Assembly (NCBI RefSeq): GCF_900106045.1 | Contig: NZ_LT629802.1 | Coordinates: 806,001 to 870,000, forward strand | Direction of reading: 5' to 3' | From: Pseudomonas mucidolens | GTDB taxonomy: Bacteria > Pseudomonadota > Gammaproteobacteria > Pseudomonadales > Pseudomonadaceae | DNA length: 64,000 bases | Shown here: piece by piece, positions 18,090 to 26,768 of the stretch | Layout: each line of letters opens with the position of its first letter | How positions within the stretch are numbered: position 1 is the first letter of the stretch | Position numbers and translations under genes: made by a program | Notes under the pieces: model-generated | Seen by the model: only the letters and a program-made list of their open reading frames with translations | Told to the model about the DNA's origin: nothing | The model's database searches: none

Positions 18090-19658
18090 TTAACCTGTGG
18101 GCGCGTCAAACCTACGCACTCGCAGGCAACGCCACAAGGCCGCAACCATCAGCACACTCACCAACGCCCAGCCCCAGGCCTGTTGGTTCAGCAAGCCTTC
18201 ACGGTACAACTGTGGTGCGATGCCGGCACCGATAATGAAAGTCAACAGGGCAATCTCCCGGCGTGGCCCGCTGACCGGGCGCAGCAGGTACACCAGTGCC
18301 GGCAACAGCAGGGCCGCGCTGGGGAAGCTGCGATAACGCGGATCAAACACCAGCGCCAACATCATCACCGCAGCGGCAAACCCGGCGATCGCCACCCACC
18401 AGCCGGCGCGCTGCTCCAGCCAGGTGAAGCAGCGTCCGCGCCAACCCTGGCGCGTACTCAGTGCGAGGGCGGCGTGAGCCAGCACCAGCAGGTTCAGCGC
18501 CATCAGCAGGCCGGCCCAGATCCACTCATCGGTGAAGCGTGCGGTCACGCGGCTCAGTTCGGCCCAGGAGCCCATCGAGCCCGCGGCTACTGCGCCCAGC
18601 AGCGGCAACAACAAGGCCGCGCGGGTGCCGCGCACACGACCGCCGAGCAGCAGCGTAGCCAACACGATTATTCCGCCCAGGCCCAGCCAGATAGGCCAGT
18701 ACGGCACATTGGTCACCGGTCCGGCCAAGATGCCCTTGTCCTGGCGATCGGCATCGAACAGCCCCCAATAGCCGCCGACCGCTCCTTCGCTGGCGCGTTT
18801 CCAGGGCTGGTCAAAGGCTTCTATAAGGTTGTACTGCCAACCATTGGCTTCGGCCATTGCGACAAACCCGCGAATGAACCTGGCTTCGTTGACCCGGCTC
18901 GGCAGCGCGGTCTCGCGCTGGCGGCCTTCGCTGGGCCAGCCGGTTTCGCCGATCATGACATCCTTGGGCGCGAAACGATTGCCGAAGGTCTGACGGATAT
19001 CGCCGACATGCCGCAGGGCCTGGTCAATGCCCGCCGGGTCATCTTCCCAATAAGGCAGCAGGTGGATGGTCAGGAAGTCCACGGCCGGGGCAATCTCCGG
19101 ATGCTGCAACCAGAACTCCCACACGTCGGCATAGGTGACGGGCTGCTGGATATGACGCTTGACCTTTTCAATCAGCCTCACCAATTGTGTCGCGGTGATT
19201 TCCTTGCGTAACAGGGTTTCGTTGCCGACGATCACCGAGGTGACCACGTCTGCGTTGGCGTTGGCCGAGGCAATCAGCAAGTCGACTTCCTTGGCGGTGT
19301 CCACCGGGTTGCGGTTGACCCAGGCACCCATCATCAGCTTCAGGCCGTGCTTGCGCGCCAGGTCCGGCAACGCTTCAAGACCGGTCATGGAGTAAGTGCG
19401 TATACACTCAAAGCGCGTAGCCAGCAGTGCCAGATCGGCGTCCATGCGCTCGGGACGCAACTTGAGCGGCTGGTCAAAGGGTGATTGGTCCTTGTCGAAG
19501 GGCGTGTAGGATGCGCAGTGCAACTTGTGCGAGGCGCTGGCGACATCCGGCAATGCCACCGGTTGGCCGAGGCCGTACCAGTAACCAATGAGGGCGAACA
19601 GGCCAAGGGTCAATGCGAATAAATAAGGCAGGGCAGGGAAGCGGGCAGTCGCTGGCAT
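18090..19658 (-). CDS. Membrane-anchored glycoside hydrolase family 17 protein (beta-glucan synthase-like)
   Basis: The 522-residue product begins with a signal anchor (PYLFALTLGLFALIGYWYGLG). Residues about 45-300 form a GH17 catalytic domain. SVIVGNETLL holds the proposed acid/base Glu147 and VMIGETGWPSEG the nucleophile Glu238. From about residue 320 to the end the protein is a series of about six to eight transmembrane helices. Homologues are often labelled beta-(1-6)-glucan synthase and are thought to act as glucanosyltransferases on periplasmic glucans. Whether this one makes or remodels glucan cannot be read here. No glycosyltransferase partner is adjacent. Confidence 0.78.
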   Translation of the reverse strand: MPATARFPALPYLFALTLGLFALIGYWYGLGQPVALPDVASASHKLHCASYTPFDKDQSPFDQPLKLRPERMDADLALLATRFECIRTYSMTGLEALPDLARKHGLKLMMGAWVNRNPVDTAKEVDLLIASANANADVVTSVIVGNETLLRKEITATQLVRLIEKVKRHIQQPVTYADVWEFWLQHPEIAPAVDFLTIHLLPYWEDDPAGIDQALRHVGDIRQTFGNRFAPKDVMIGETGWPSEGRQRETALPSRVNEARFIRGFVAMAEANGWQYNLIEAFDQPWKRASEGAVGGYWGLFDADRQDKGILAGPVTNVPYWPIWLGLGGIIVLATLLLGGRVRGTRAALLLPLLGAVAAGSMGSWAELSRVTARFTDEWIWAGLLMALNLLVLAHAALALSTRQGWRGRCFTWLEQRAGWWVAIAGFAAAVMMLALVFDPRYRSFPSAALLLPALVYLLRPVSGPRREIALLTFIIGAGIAPQLYREGLLNQQAWGWALVSVLMVAALWRCLRVRRFDAPTG

Positions 19659-19929
19659 GGTCAGGCCGTCTGGGGGCGAAGCCGCGCATCTTACCTGTAT
19701 TTGCGTATTTTCAGGGGGCGCGTGCGGTTGATATGCAAGGTCCCGGCGGATTCTCCCGGCGTTTTTTGCTGGATGGCGTTGCTGGCTATGTGATGTCGTT
19801 TCTTGCTTACCTGAGGTCGTAGTCAGAGCAGGTCGTCGGTGGCTGCAGGTTGATTATCGAAGTGCACCACATAACAACAGGTTGACGTCGCTCGGCATCC
19901 GTCGAGCGCAGCACTTTCGGGGAAGCACT

Positions 19930-20781
19930 ATGAAGATGCGACGACTCTTGGGTGCAGCTGCCACGCTGGTAGTTGCGATGAGTTCCACACTGGCTAGCGC
20001 CGACAGCAAGACGCTGAGCATCGGCTATGTGGATGGCTGGTCGGACAGTGTCGCCACCACCCATGTGGCGGCCGAGGTGATCAAGGCCAAGCTCGGTTAT
20101 GACGTGAAACTGCAGGCGGTCGCCACCGGGATCATGTGGCAAGGCGTGGCCACCGGCAAGCTCGACGCGATGCTCTCGGCCTGGCTGCCGGTGACTCACG
20201 GTGAGTACTGGACCAAGAACAAGAGCAAGGTGGTCGACTACGGCCCCAACTTCAAGGACGCCAAGATCGGCTTGATCGTGCCGGAATACGTCAAGGCCAA
20301 GTCCATTGAGGACTTGAAGACTGACACCACGTTCGAGAACAAGATCGTCGGTATCGATGCCGGCTCGGGCGTGATGCTCAAGACCGACGAAGCCATCAAG
20401 CAATACGGTCTGGACTACAAGCTGCAAGCCAGTTCCGGCGCCGCGATGATTGCCGAATTGAGCCGTGCCGAAGTTAAGAAGGAATCCATTGCGGTCACCG
20501 GCTGGGTACCACACTGGATGTTCGCCAAGTGGAAGCTGCGTTTCCTTGACGATCCAAAAGGGATTTATGGTGCTGCCGAGACCGTCAACAGCATCGGCAG
20601 CAAGGACCTGGAAAAGAAAGCGCCGGAAGTGGCCGCGTTCCTGAAGAAATTCCAGTGGGCCTCGAAAGACGAGATCGGTGAAGTCATGCTGGCCATCCAG
20701 GAAGGCGCCAAGCCGGATGCCGCCGCCAAGGATTGGGTTGCCAAGCACCCTGAGCGTGTCGCCGAGTGGACCGCCCCATAA
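19930..20781 (+). CDS. betX: Glycine betaine ABC transporter substrate-binding protein
   Basis: The ATG at 19930 follows GGGGAAGC. The 283-residue product has a Sec signal peptide (MKMRRLLGAAATLVVAMSSTLASA|DS). It is an OpuAC-type betaine-binding protein: YVDGWSDSVATTHVAAEVI, MWQGVATGKLDAMLSAWLPVTHGEYW and VTGWVPHWMFAKWKLRFLDDP supply the aromatic Trp residues that cage quaternary amines. No permease or ATPase is adjacent. Pseudomonads have orphan betaine, choline and carnitine binding proteins (BetX, CbcX, CaiX) that share one core transporter. Its position next to DUF485-actP matches what I recall of betX in P. aeruginosa, hence the symbol. Confidence 0.8.
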   Translation: MKMRRLLGAAATLVVAMSSTLASADSKTLSIGYVDGWSDSVATTHVAAEVIKAKLGYDVKLQAVATGIMWQGVATGKLDAMLSAWLPVTHGEYWTKNKSKVVDYGPNFKDAKIGLIVPEYVKAKSIEDLKTDTTFENKIVGIDAGSGVMLKTDEAIKQYGLDYKLQASSGAAMIAELSRAEVKKESIAVTGWVPHWMFAKWKLRFLDDPKGIYGAAETVNSIGSKDLEKKAPEVAAFLKKFQWASKDEIGEVMLAIQEGAKPDAAAKDWVAKHPERVAEWTAP

Positions 20782-20793
20782 CCCCGCGGTAAC

Positions 20794-20893
20794 TGTAGGA
20801 ACGAGCTTGCTCGCGAAGAACGCCAGAGTACCGCGGTCATCCAGGATGAACGCGTTATCGTCGGCGTTTCTCGCGAGCAAGCTCGCTCCTACA
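20794..20893. repeat. REP pair (BIME), GTAGGAGCGAGC subtype
   Basis: Inverted arms at 20794-20817 and 20871-20893 carry GAGCTTGCTCGCGA. The interior includes ACCGCGGTC and GAACGCGTTATCGTCGG. The same arms and the same GAACGCGTTATCGTCGG interior recur at 37504-37602, so the whole 100-bp unit, not only the arms, is repeated. Confidence 0.85.
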
Positions 20894-21012
20894 GCTTTTT
20901 CTCATCCTCGCTAAGCTCGCTCTAAGACTAAGGTCGTCTGGAACCTGTGCCGAAGCCGCATAAAGTGGCTACTGTTCCAATAATAAAAAGCTGTGCTGCG
21001 AGGATAAAAACA

Positions 21013-21324
21013 ATGAACGACAGCATTTACCTCTCGATTCAAAACAGCCCGCGCTTCAAGGAGCTGGTCAGAAAAAGGGAAAGATTCGCCTGGATTCTCT
21101 CGGCGATCATGCTTGGGTTGTACGCCGGATTCATCCTGTTGATTGCCTACGGACCGCACTTGTTGGGAGCCAAGATCAGCCCCGATTCGTCGATTACCTG
21201 GGGAATCCCGCTCGGGGTCGGCCTGATTGTCTCGGCCTTTGTTCTGACAGGCATCTATGTTCGACGCGCCAATGGCGAATTCGACGACTTGAACAATGCG
21301 ATTCTCAAGGAGGCTGCGCAATGA
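21013..21324 (+). CDS. DUF485 family membrane protein (YjcH-like)
   Basis: The 103-residue product starts [33 protein letters not shown]. It has two transmembrane helices, a typical small DUF485 protein. Its TGA overlaps the actP ATG by 4 bp. DUF485 proteins almost always accompany an acetate/pyruvate-type sodium:solute symporter and are thought to aid its function or assembly. The start is the ATG after AGGATAAAAACA. Confidence 0.9.
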   Translation: MNDSIYLSIQNSPRFKELVRKRERFAWILSAIMLGLYAGFILLIAYGPHLLGAKISPDSSITWGIPLGVGLIVSAFVLTGIYVRRANGEFDDLNNAILKEAAQ

Positions 21325-22979
21325 TCCGTCGTCTATTGGCTGTACTCGGCGCTTCGTTCTTTGCTCCTGCCGTCTGGGCAGCGGAAGCATTGACCGGCGA
21401 AGTCCAGAAACAACCGCTCAACATCCCGGCGATTGTGATGTTTGTCGCTTTCGTCGGCGCCACACTGTGCATCACTTACTGGGCTTCCAAGCGCAACAAC
21501 TCGGCGGCCGATTACTATGCGGCCGGCGGCAAGATCACCGGTTTCCAGAACGGTCTGGCAATTGCCGGCGACTATATGTCGGCGGCGTCTTTCCTGGGGA
21601 TTTCCGCGCTGGTATACACCTCCGGTTACGATGGCCTGATCTATTCGATCGGCTTCCTGGTGGGCTGGCCGATCATCCTGTTCCTGATCGCCGAGCGCCT
21701 GCGTAACTTGGGCAAGTACACCTTTGCCGACGTGGCGTCCTATCGTCTCGGGCAAACCCAGATTCGCAGCTTGTCGGCCTGTGGTTCGCTGGTGGTGGTG
21801 GCGTTCTACCTGATCGCACAGATGGTCGGCGCGGGCAAGCTGATCCAACTGCTGTTCGGTCTCGACTACCATGTCGCGGTGATCCTGGTCGGTATCCTGA
21901 TGTGCCTGTATGTGCTGTTCGGCGGCATGCTGGCGACCACCTGGGTGCAGATCATCAAGGCGGTGCTGCTGTTGTCCGGTGCCTCCTTCATGGCGCTGAT
22001 GGTGATGAAGCACGTCAATTTCGACTTCAACATGCTGTTCTCCGAGGCGACCAAGGTTCACGCCAAGGGTGAAGCGATCATGAGCCCGGGTGGCCTGGTG
22101 AAGGATCCGATTTCGGCGCTTTCCCTGGGACTGGCGCTGATGTTCGGCACCGCAGGCTTGCCGCATATCCTGATGCGCTTCTTCACCGTGAGTGACGCCA
22201 AGGAAGCGCGCAAGAGCGTGTTGTACGCCACTGGCTTCATTGGTTACTTCTATATCCTGACCTTTATCATCGGCTTCGGCGCGATTCTGCTGGTCAGCAC
22301 CAACCCGGCGTTCAAGGACGCGGCAGGCGCTCTGTTGGGTGGCAATAACATGGCGGCGGTGCATTTGGCTGACGCGGTGGGTGGCAGTATCTTCCTGGGC
22401 TTCATCTCGGCTGTGGCGTTTGCCACCATCCTCGCGGTGGTTGCCGGTCTGACGCTGGCCGGTGCTTCCGCAGTGTCCCATGACCTGTATGCCAGCGTGA
22501 TCAAGAAAGGCAAGACCAACGACAAGGATGAGATTCGCGTCTCGAAGATCACCACCATTGCCCTGGCGGTGCTGGCGATTGGCTTGGGCATCCTGTTCGA
22601 AAGTCAGAACATTGCGTTCATGGTCGGCCTGGCGTTCTCCATTGCCGCGAGCTGTAACTTCCCGGTGTTGCTGCTTTCCATGTACTGGAAAAACCTCACT
22701 ACCCGTGGCGCCATGATTGGCGGCTGGCTGGGCCTGGTCAGTGCCGTCGGCCTGATGATCCTCGGTCCGACCATCTGGGTCTCGATCCTGCATCATGAAA
22801 CAGCCATCTTCCCGTATGAGTACCCGGCGCTGTTCTCGATGATCATTGCGTTCATTGGTATCTGGTTCTTCTCCATCACCGACAAGTCGGCGGCGGCGGA
22901 GAAAGAGCGTGCGCTGTACTTCCCGCAGTTTGTGCGTTCGCAGACTGGCCTGGGAGCGAGTGGGGCGGTTAACCACTGA
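21321..22979 (+). CDS. actP: Cation/acetate symporter ActP
   Basis: The 552-residue sodium:solute symporter family protein has an N-terminal signal-like segment ([23 protein letters not shown]) and about thirteen hydrophobic helices. Landmarks are [55 protein letters not shown] and [15 protein letters not shown], all typical of ActP. It imports acetate and related short monocarboxylates. It is translationally coupled to the DUF485 gene. The acs gene often found beside actP is not in this window. Confidence 0.94.
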   Translation: MIRRLLAVLGASFFAPAVWAAEALTGEVQKQPLNIPAIVMFVAFVGATLCITYWASKRNNSAADYYAAGGKITGFQNGLAIAGDYMSAASFLGISALVYTSGYDGLIYSIGFLVGWPIILFLIAERLRNLGKYTFADVASYRLGQTQIRSLSACGSLVVVAFYLIAQMVGAGKLIQLLFGLDYHVAVILVGILMCLYVLFGGMLATTWVQIIKAVLLLSGASFMALMVMKHVNFDFNMLFSEATKVHAKGEAIMSPGGLVKDPISALSLGLALMFGTAGLPHILMRFFTVSDAKEARKSVLYATGFIGYFYILTFIIGFGAILLVSTNPAFKDAAGALLGGNNMAAVHLADAVGGSIFLGFISAVAFATILAVVAGLTLAGASAVSHDLYASVIKKGKTNDKDEIRVSKITTIALAVLAIGLGILFESQNIAFMVGLAFSIAASCNFPVLLLSMYWKNLTTRGAMIGGWLGLVSAVGLMILGPTIWVSILHHETAIFPYEYPALFSMIIAFIGIWFFSITDKSAAAEKERALYFPQFVRSQTGLGASGAVNH

Positions 22980-22997
22980 AGGTGTAGCTGAACAAGA

Positions 22998-23030
22998 AAT
23001 GCCCTGGCCGAAAGGCTGGGGCATTTTTTT
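22998..23030 (+). terminator. Intrinsic terminator of DUF485-actP
   Basis: An AATGCCC...GGC / GCC...GGGGCATT stem is followed by TTTTTTT, about 20 bp after the actP stop. Confidence 0.9.
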
Positions 23031-23060
23031 GCCTGGGGTTTTGGGTGGCCGGGTCATTGC

Positions 23061-23129
23061 TTTCGCGAGCAAGCCCGCTTGTACACATTTGACCGAGTAC
23101 ATCCTTTGGAGTGCGGTCGAATGTGGGAG
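23061..23129. repeat. Left part of a REP pair interrupted by the IS110-family element
   Basis: The intact left arm (23061-23095, with GCGAGCAAGCCCGCT) is followed by a loop and then GGTCGAATGTGGGAG, the outer half of the right arm, which ends at the insertion point. The other half is at 24282-24301. Joining them restores a standard REP. The left arm differs from the usual REP by TTGTACACA in place of TCCCACA. Confidence 0.8.
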
Positions 23130-23153
23130 CAACTGTCTTCACCATGCCATTCG

Positions 23154-24071
23154 TCACCGCCACTCAGTGCCATCTCGCAACATGGCATTGAGCCTAATCA
23201 GCAGTACACGCATGCAGGCGATGAGCGCGACCTTCGCGCTCTTACCTCGCTCTCGAAGGCCTTCGTAGCGTGCCTTGAAGTCGGGCTGATGGCGGATTAC
23301 AACCCAGCAGGACATGTACAGAGCCCGTCTGACACGGGCTCTGCCTCCATAGATATGTCGCTTCCCGCTGTGATTACCGCTGTCGTCGTTCAAGGGCGCG
23401 ATACCTGCCAAGGCCGCAACCTCACGGCGATCAAGCTCACCTAGTTCGGGCAGATAAACCAGCAAACTCGCGGTGGCAACCGTACCGATACCTTTAACAG
23501 AGATGAGCCGCTGGGCTTTTTCTGCGTCCAGTTCGTGCATGCTCTGATTGATGGCCTTATCAAGTTGCCTGATTTGCGTTTGCAGGAAGTGAATATGGCC
23601 TTTGATCAGCGCAATAACGGCTGGTAGCTGGGCTTGCTGAAGACGGCGCTTATTGTCGTCTCGTTGCTGAACGAAATGCTCGCGCTGCTGAACCAGCTCG
23701 CGGAGCGCTTCACGCTCAGGCGAAATAACCTTGCTGCTTGAGGCATTCAGCACTTCAGCAAAGTCTGCTAGAACGGCCGCATCAATAGCGTCAGTCTTCG
23801 CATTCTTGCCCATCGCCACGGCAAAGGATCTGGCTCGGCGAGGATTGACCCTGAGCACCTTGAAGTTTGCGCCTTGCAGAGCCGCCATGGCATTACGCTC
23901 ATAGCCCCCGGTGGCCTCCAGCAAAATCAGACTGACTTCAAACTGACTCAATCGTCGAATCAGCTCAAGAAATCCTTCTGAAGTGTTTGAAACATCGAAA
24001 CCTTCGCTCTGTGGTTTAACCCAGACGACAAGGTTTGATTTTGAGATGTCGATACCGACCCAGGAAATCAT
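23154..24071 (-). CDS. IS110-family bridge-RNA-type recombinase (transposase)
   Basis: The 305-residue product has an N-terminal RuvC-like DEDD domain: Asp8 in WVGIDISK, Glu52 in LLEATGGYE, and Asp94 and Asp97 in AKTDAIDA. A coiled-coil spacer follows (about 112-180, Gln/Arg-rich). The C-terminal transposase_20 domain has IKGIG-like SVKGIGTVATASLL, APLNDDSGNHSGKRHIYGGR with the candidate catalytic Ser231, and RRALYM. All key residues are present, so the enzyme should be active. The ATG has AAGAGGG at seven bases. By family knowledge it uses a bridge RNA made from the non-coding end to join a donor and a target DNA at a core dinucleotide. Confidence 0.93.
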   Translation of the reverse strand: MISWVGIDISKSNLVVWVKPQSEGFDVSNTSEGFLELIRRLSQFEVSLILLEATGGYERNAMAALQGANFKVLRVNPRRARSFAVAMGKNAKTDAIDAAVLADFAEVLNASSSKVISPEREALRELVQQREHFVQQRDDNKRRLQQAQLPAVIALIKGHIHFLQTQIRQLDKAINQSMHELDAEKAQRLISVKGIGTVATASLLVYLPELGELDRREVAALAGIAPLNDDSGNHSGKRHIYGGRARVRRALYMSCWVVIRHQPDFKARYEGLRERGKSAKVALIACMRVLLIRLNAMLRDGTEWR

Positions 24072-24104
24072 GGCAAAACCCTCTTACACTCAGATGTGAG
24101 AGTG

Positions 24105-24243
24105 CTCTGGCTTTGCCCACGCTTGTGATTTCGAGTGGCTGCTCGTCCAACTGTTCGGGCTTGTAGGCCAGAGTGGAAAGGTGGATGGCAGCTCGGCTCC
24201 CACACGTGCTTTGAGCACCGCGGACTTGCAGCTTGCCATCCAC
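24105..24243 (-). ncRNA. Candidate bridge RNA with target-binding and donor-binding loops
   Basis: Read on the transposase strand, the first stem is GTGGATGGCA / TGCCATCCAC (24234-24243 with 24181-24190), with an inner hairpin GTGCT-CAA-AGCAC. The 5' side of its internal loop holds GCAAGTCCGC, which matches the left target GCAAGCCCG-C with one U-for-C change. The 3' side holds TGTGGGAGC, the complement of G-CT-CCCACA, the right target. The second stem is CTCTGGC / GCCAGAG (24167-24173 with 24105-24111). Its 5' side has ACAGTTG, identical to the element's right end before the core. Its 3' side has CACAAGC, the complement of G-CT-TGTG at the other end. Transcript ends are not known. Confidence 0.75.
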
Positions 24244-24281
24244 CCCTCTCACCCCAGAGTTTATTCCTAGATCAAGACACA

Positions 24282-24301
24282 AGCGGGCTTGCTCGCGAAA
24301 G
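24282..24301. repeat. Right half of the interrupted REP
   Basis: AGCGGGCTTGCTCGCGAAAG continues the REP arm broken at 23129. The match of this segment with the normal arm at 45699-45712 and 6221-6236 fixes the element's border. Confidence 0.8.
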
Positions 24302-24322
24302 CGGTTGGCGGACAGCACAAAT

Positions 24323-24349
24323 AAAAACGGCCTCCACAGGGGAGGCCGT
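24323..24349 (-). terminator. Intrinsic terminator of gltA
   Basis: ACGGCCTCC (24327-24335) and GGAGGCCGT (24341-24349) form the stem. On the minus strand it is followed by TTTTTAT. It lies 28 bp beyond the gltA stop and shields gltA from the insertion element. Confidence 0.9.
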
Positions 24350-24376
24350 ATTCGGTGCAGCCAAGCAGTTACATGC

Positions 24377-25666
24377 TTACTTGCGGTCTTCCAGCTTGGT
24401 GATGTCACGCGACTCGTAGCCGGTGTACAGCTGGCGCGGGCGGCCGATCTTGTACGGGCTGGAGAGCATTTCCTTCCAGTGGGAAATCCAGCCCACGGTC
24501 CGCGCCAGGGCGAAGATCACGGTGAACATGCTGGTTGGAATGCCGATCGCCTTGAGGATGATCCCCGAGTAGAAGTCGACGTTCGGGTATAGCGAGCGTT
24601 CGATGAAGTACGGGTCGGTCAGGGCGATCTCTTCCAGGCGCATGGCCAGTTCGAGTTGCGGATCGTTGTTGATGCCCAGTTCCTTCAACACTTCGTCGCA
24701 GGTCTGCTTCATGACGGTGGCGCGTGGGTCACGGTTCTTGTAGACCCGGTGACCGAAGCCCATCAACTTGAACGGATCGTTCTTGTCCTTGGCCTTGGCG
24801 ATGAACTTGTCGATGTTGGACACATCGCCGATTTCATCGAGCATGGTCAACACGGCTTCGTTCGCACCGCCGTGGGCCGGGCCCCAGAGTGCAGCGATAC
24901 CGGCGGCGATACAGGCGAACGGGTTGGCACCCGAGGAACCTGCCAGACGTACGGTAGAGGTGGAGGCGTTTTGTTCGTGGTCGGCATGGAGGATGAAGAT
25001 CCGGTCCATGGCCTTGGCCAGCACCGGGCTGATCGGTTTGATCTCGCACGGCGTGTTGAACATCATGTGCAGGAAGTTTTCCGCGTACGTCAGGTCGTTG
25101 CGCGGGTACATCATGGGTTGACCCATGGAGTACTTGTAAACCATTGCGGCCAGGGTTGGCATCTTGGCAACCAGACGGATCGCGGAAATTTCGCGATGCT
25201 GCGGATTATTGATGTCCAAGGAGTCGTGATAGAAGGCCGACAGGGCGCCGACTACGCCGCACATGACCGCCATCGGGTGGGCGTCGCGACGGAAGCCGTT
25301 GAAGAAGGTCTTCAACTGTTCATGCACCATGGTGTGGTTCTTCACGGTGCTGACGAACTGGGCTTTTTGCTCGGTTGTTGGCAATTCGCCATTTAACAAC
25401 AGATAGCAGGTTTCCAGATAATCCGATTTCTCTGCAAGCTGTTCGATCGGATAGCCACGGTGCAGCAAAATGCCATTATCACCATCTATATAGGTGATCT
25501 TCGACTCGCAAGAGGCAGTCGACATGAAGCCAGGGTCAAATGTAAAACGGCCCGTGGCCGTCAGGCCCCGCACGTCGATAACATCGGGACCCACGGTGCC
25601 GGTTAAAATGGGCAGCTCGACGGGGGCTGCGCCCTCGATGATCAACTGCGCTTTTTTGTCAGCCAT
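24377..25666 (-). CDS. gltA: Citrate synthase (type II, hexameric, NADH-sensitive type)
   Basis: GltA condenses oxaloacetate and acetyl-CoA to citrate at the TCA-cycle entry. The 429-residue product has the beta-strand N-terminal domain of gram-negative enzymes ([23 protein letters not shown]), then [34 protein letters not shown] (active-site His), [26 protein letters not shown] (His and Arg) and [10 protein letters not shown] (Asp). It is transcribed away from sdhCDAB, with its own promoter at 25725-25752 and a terminator at 24323-24349. Confidence 0.98.
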   Translation of the reverse strand: MADKKAQLIIEGAAPVELPILTGTVGPDVIDVRGLTATGRFTFDPGFMSTASCESKITYIDGDNGILLHRGYPIEQLAEKSDYLETCYLLLNGELPTTEQKAQFVSTVKNHTMVHEQLKTFFNGFRRDAHPMAVMCGVVGALSAFYHDSLDINNPQHREISAIRLVAKMPTLAAMVYKYSMGQPMMYPRNDLTYAENFLHMMFNTPCEIKPISPVLAKAMDRIFILHADHEQNASTSTVRLAGSSGANPFACIAAGIAALWGPAHGGANEAVLTMLDEIGDVSNIDKFIAKAKDKNDPFKLMGFGHRVYKNRDPRATVMKQTCDEVLKELGINNDPQLELAMRLEEIALTDPYFIERSLYPNVDFYSGIILKAIGIPTSMFTVIFALARTVGWISHWKEMLSSPYKIGRPRQLYTGYESRDITKLEDRK

Positions 25667-25724
25667 GTGGCCTCCTATTTATGCTTCAAATCATCAGACA
25701 GACCCCCCACGCAGGGCCCGCACC

Positions 25725-25752
25725 ACTATAGTGAGATAAATTCAGATGTCAA
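25725..25752 (-). promoter_or_regulatory. Sigma-70 promoter of gltA
   Basis: On the minus strand TTGACA (25747-25752) and TATAGT (25725-25730) are 16 bases apart, about 60 bp before the gltA start. The -35 is perfect and the -10 matches five of six. Confidence 0.75.
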
Positions 25753-25866
25753 TTTGCCTAAAGTCTTGCTCTAGAAGGCTTTAACCCTACTTTTTCCTCG
25801 AAATTGACTGCCGTTTACGCCTTTTATGCCGTCAGCGCAATCAGCTATTAGGGTGAGGAGTGCGCG

Positions 25867-25895
25867 TTGTCATTAGTAACCTAACTGTCTATACT
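25867..25895 (+). promoter_or_regulatory. Sigma-70 promoter of sdhCDAB
   Basis: TTGTCA (25867-25872) and TATACT (25890-25895) are 17 bases apart, leaving a leader of about 125 bases before sdhC. Together with the gltA promoter this explains the 362-bp divergent region 25667-26028. No further feature there is supported. Confidence 0.7.
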
Positions 25896-26028
25896 CGGCC
25901 TCCGACCGCCAGGGGCTTTTGGGCCCGTTCTGATGGGGGTCGCATCCCTGGGTGGTGGTTACCTGACCAGTGCACTCCCCAACAACTTTGCCCTGATTGT
26001 TAGGGGCTCTTCAGTGTGAAAAAAAGCC

Positions 26029-26403
26029 GTGAATAGCCAACGACCTGTAAACCTAGACCTAAGGACCATCAAACTCCCCATCACCGGCGTAACGTCATTC
26101 CTGCACCGTGTTTCCGGCATCATCCTCTTCCTGGGCTTGGGCATCATGCTTTACGCATTGAGCAAATCCCTGGGTTCCGAGGAAGGTTATGCCGAGGTGA
26201 AGGCATGCATGACCAGTCCGCTGGCCAAGTTCGTGGCGTGGGGCCTCCTGTCCGCTCTGCTGTATCACTTGGTGGCCGGTGTGCGCCACTTGATCATGGA
26301 CATGGGTATCGGTGAGACGCTGGAAGGCGGCAAGCTGGGCTCGAAAATCGTTATCGCCGTTTCCGTGGTGGTAATCGTTCTTGCGGGAGTTTGGATATGG
26401 TAA
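26029..26403 (+). CDS. sdhC: Succinate dehydrogenase cytochrome b556 subunit
   Basis: SdhC is the membrane anchor of complex II that binds heme b and ubiquinone. It has 124 residues from a GTG at 26029. A TGA at 26017 in frame limits the start, and the protein opens NSQRPVNLDLRTIKLPITGVTSFLHRVSGI. Three transmembrane helices are visible, and YHLVAGVRHLIMD carries the heme-ligand His. The ribosome site is weak. It overlaps sdhD by 7 bp. Confidence 0.95.
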   Translation: MNSQRPVNLDLRTIKLPITGVTSFLHRVSGIILFLGLGIMLYALSKSLGSEEGYAEVKACMTSPLAKFVAWGLLSALLYHLVAGVRHLIMDMGIGETLEGGKLGSKIVIAVSVVVIVLAGVWIW

Positions 26404-26765
26404 CCAGCGTTACGAATCTGTCGCGTTCGGGCCTCTATGATTGGATGGCACAACGCGTGTCTGCGGTCGTTCTCGCGGCTTATTTCATTTTCCTGATCGG
26501 GTACCTCGTTGCAAACCCTGGCATTGATTACGCTCAATGGCACGGTCTGTTCTCCCACAACGGAATGCGTATCTTCAGTCTGCTGGCCCTTGTAGCCCTG
26601 GGCGCTCACGCCTGGGTCGGCATGTGGACCATCGCGACCGACTACCTGACGCCGATGGCGCTGGGCAAGTCCGCGACTGCAGTACGTTTCCTTTTCCAGG
26701 CAGTATGCGGCGTTGCAATGTTCGCTTACTTCGTCTGGGGTGTGCAGATTCTCTGGGGTATCTGA
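26397..26765 (+). CDS. sdhD: Succinate dehydrogenase hydrophobic membrane anchor subunit
   Basis: SdhD is the second anchor of complex II, 122 residues starting MVTSVTNLSRSGLYDWMAQRVSAVVLAAY. It has three helices; GAHAWVGMWTIATDYL includes the His near the heme and quinone site. The ATG at 26397 overlaps the sdhC stop and has GGAG seven bases upstream, which is preferred over an in-frame TTG six bases earlier. Confidence 0.95.
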   Translation: MVTSVTNLSRSGLYDWMAQRVSAVVLAAYFIFLIGYLVANPGIDYAQWHGLFSHNGMRIFSLLALVALGAHAWVGMWTIATDYLTPMALGKSATAVRFLFQAVCGVAMFAYFVWGVQILWGI

Positions 26766-26768
26766 TTC

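Larger units (their letters stand above)
23128..24283 (-). mobile_element. IS110-family insertion sequence inserted in a REP palindrome
   Basis: The boundaries come from the broken REP. Outside sequence ATGTGGG-AG at 23121-23129 and AG-CGGGCTTGCTCGCG from 24282 rejoin to the normal REP of this genome. The dinucleotide AG (CT on the transposase strand) is present at both ends, with no terminal inverted repeats and no longer target duplication, as expected for the family. The element is about 1.15 kb. It holds one transposase gene near one end and about 210 bp of non-coding DNA upstream of it that folds as a bridge RNA. It appears intact. Confidence 0.85.

Noticed and set aside
24072..24280. 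Reading the non-coding end of the IS110-family element as simple spacer or as part of the REP
   Set aside because: Two independent perfect stems plus four guide matches to flanks and ends, all in register with one CT core, are too specific for spacer DNA.
23131..24282. Alternative core TT (AA on plus strand) for the IS110-family insertion, which would give a target with TTGCTCCC
   Set aside because: That choice leaves an abnormal REP after excision, whereas the CT core restores the REP sequence seen at 6.2 and 45.6 kb and extends both donor-loop matches.
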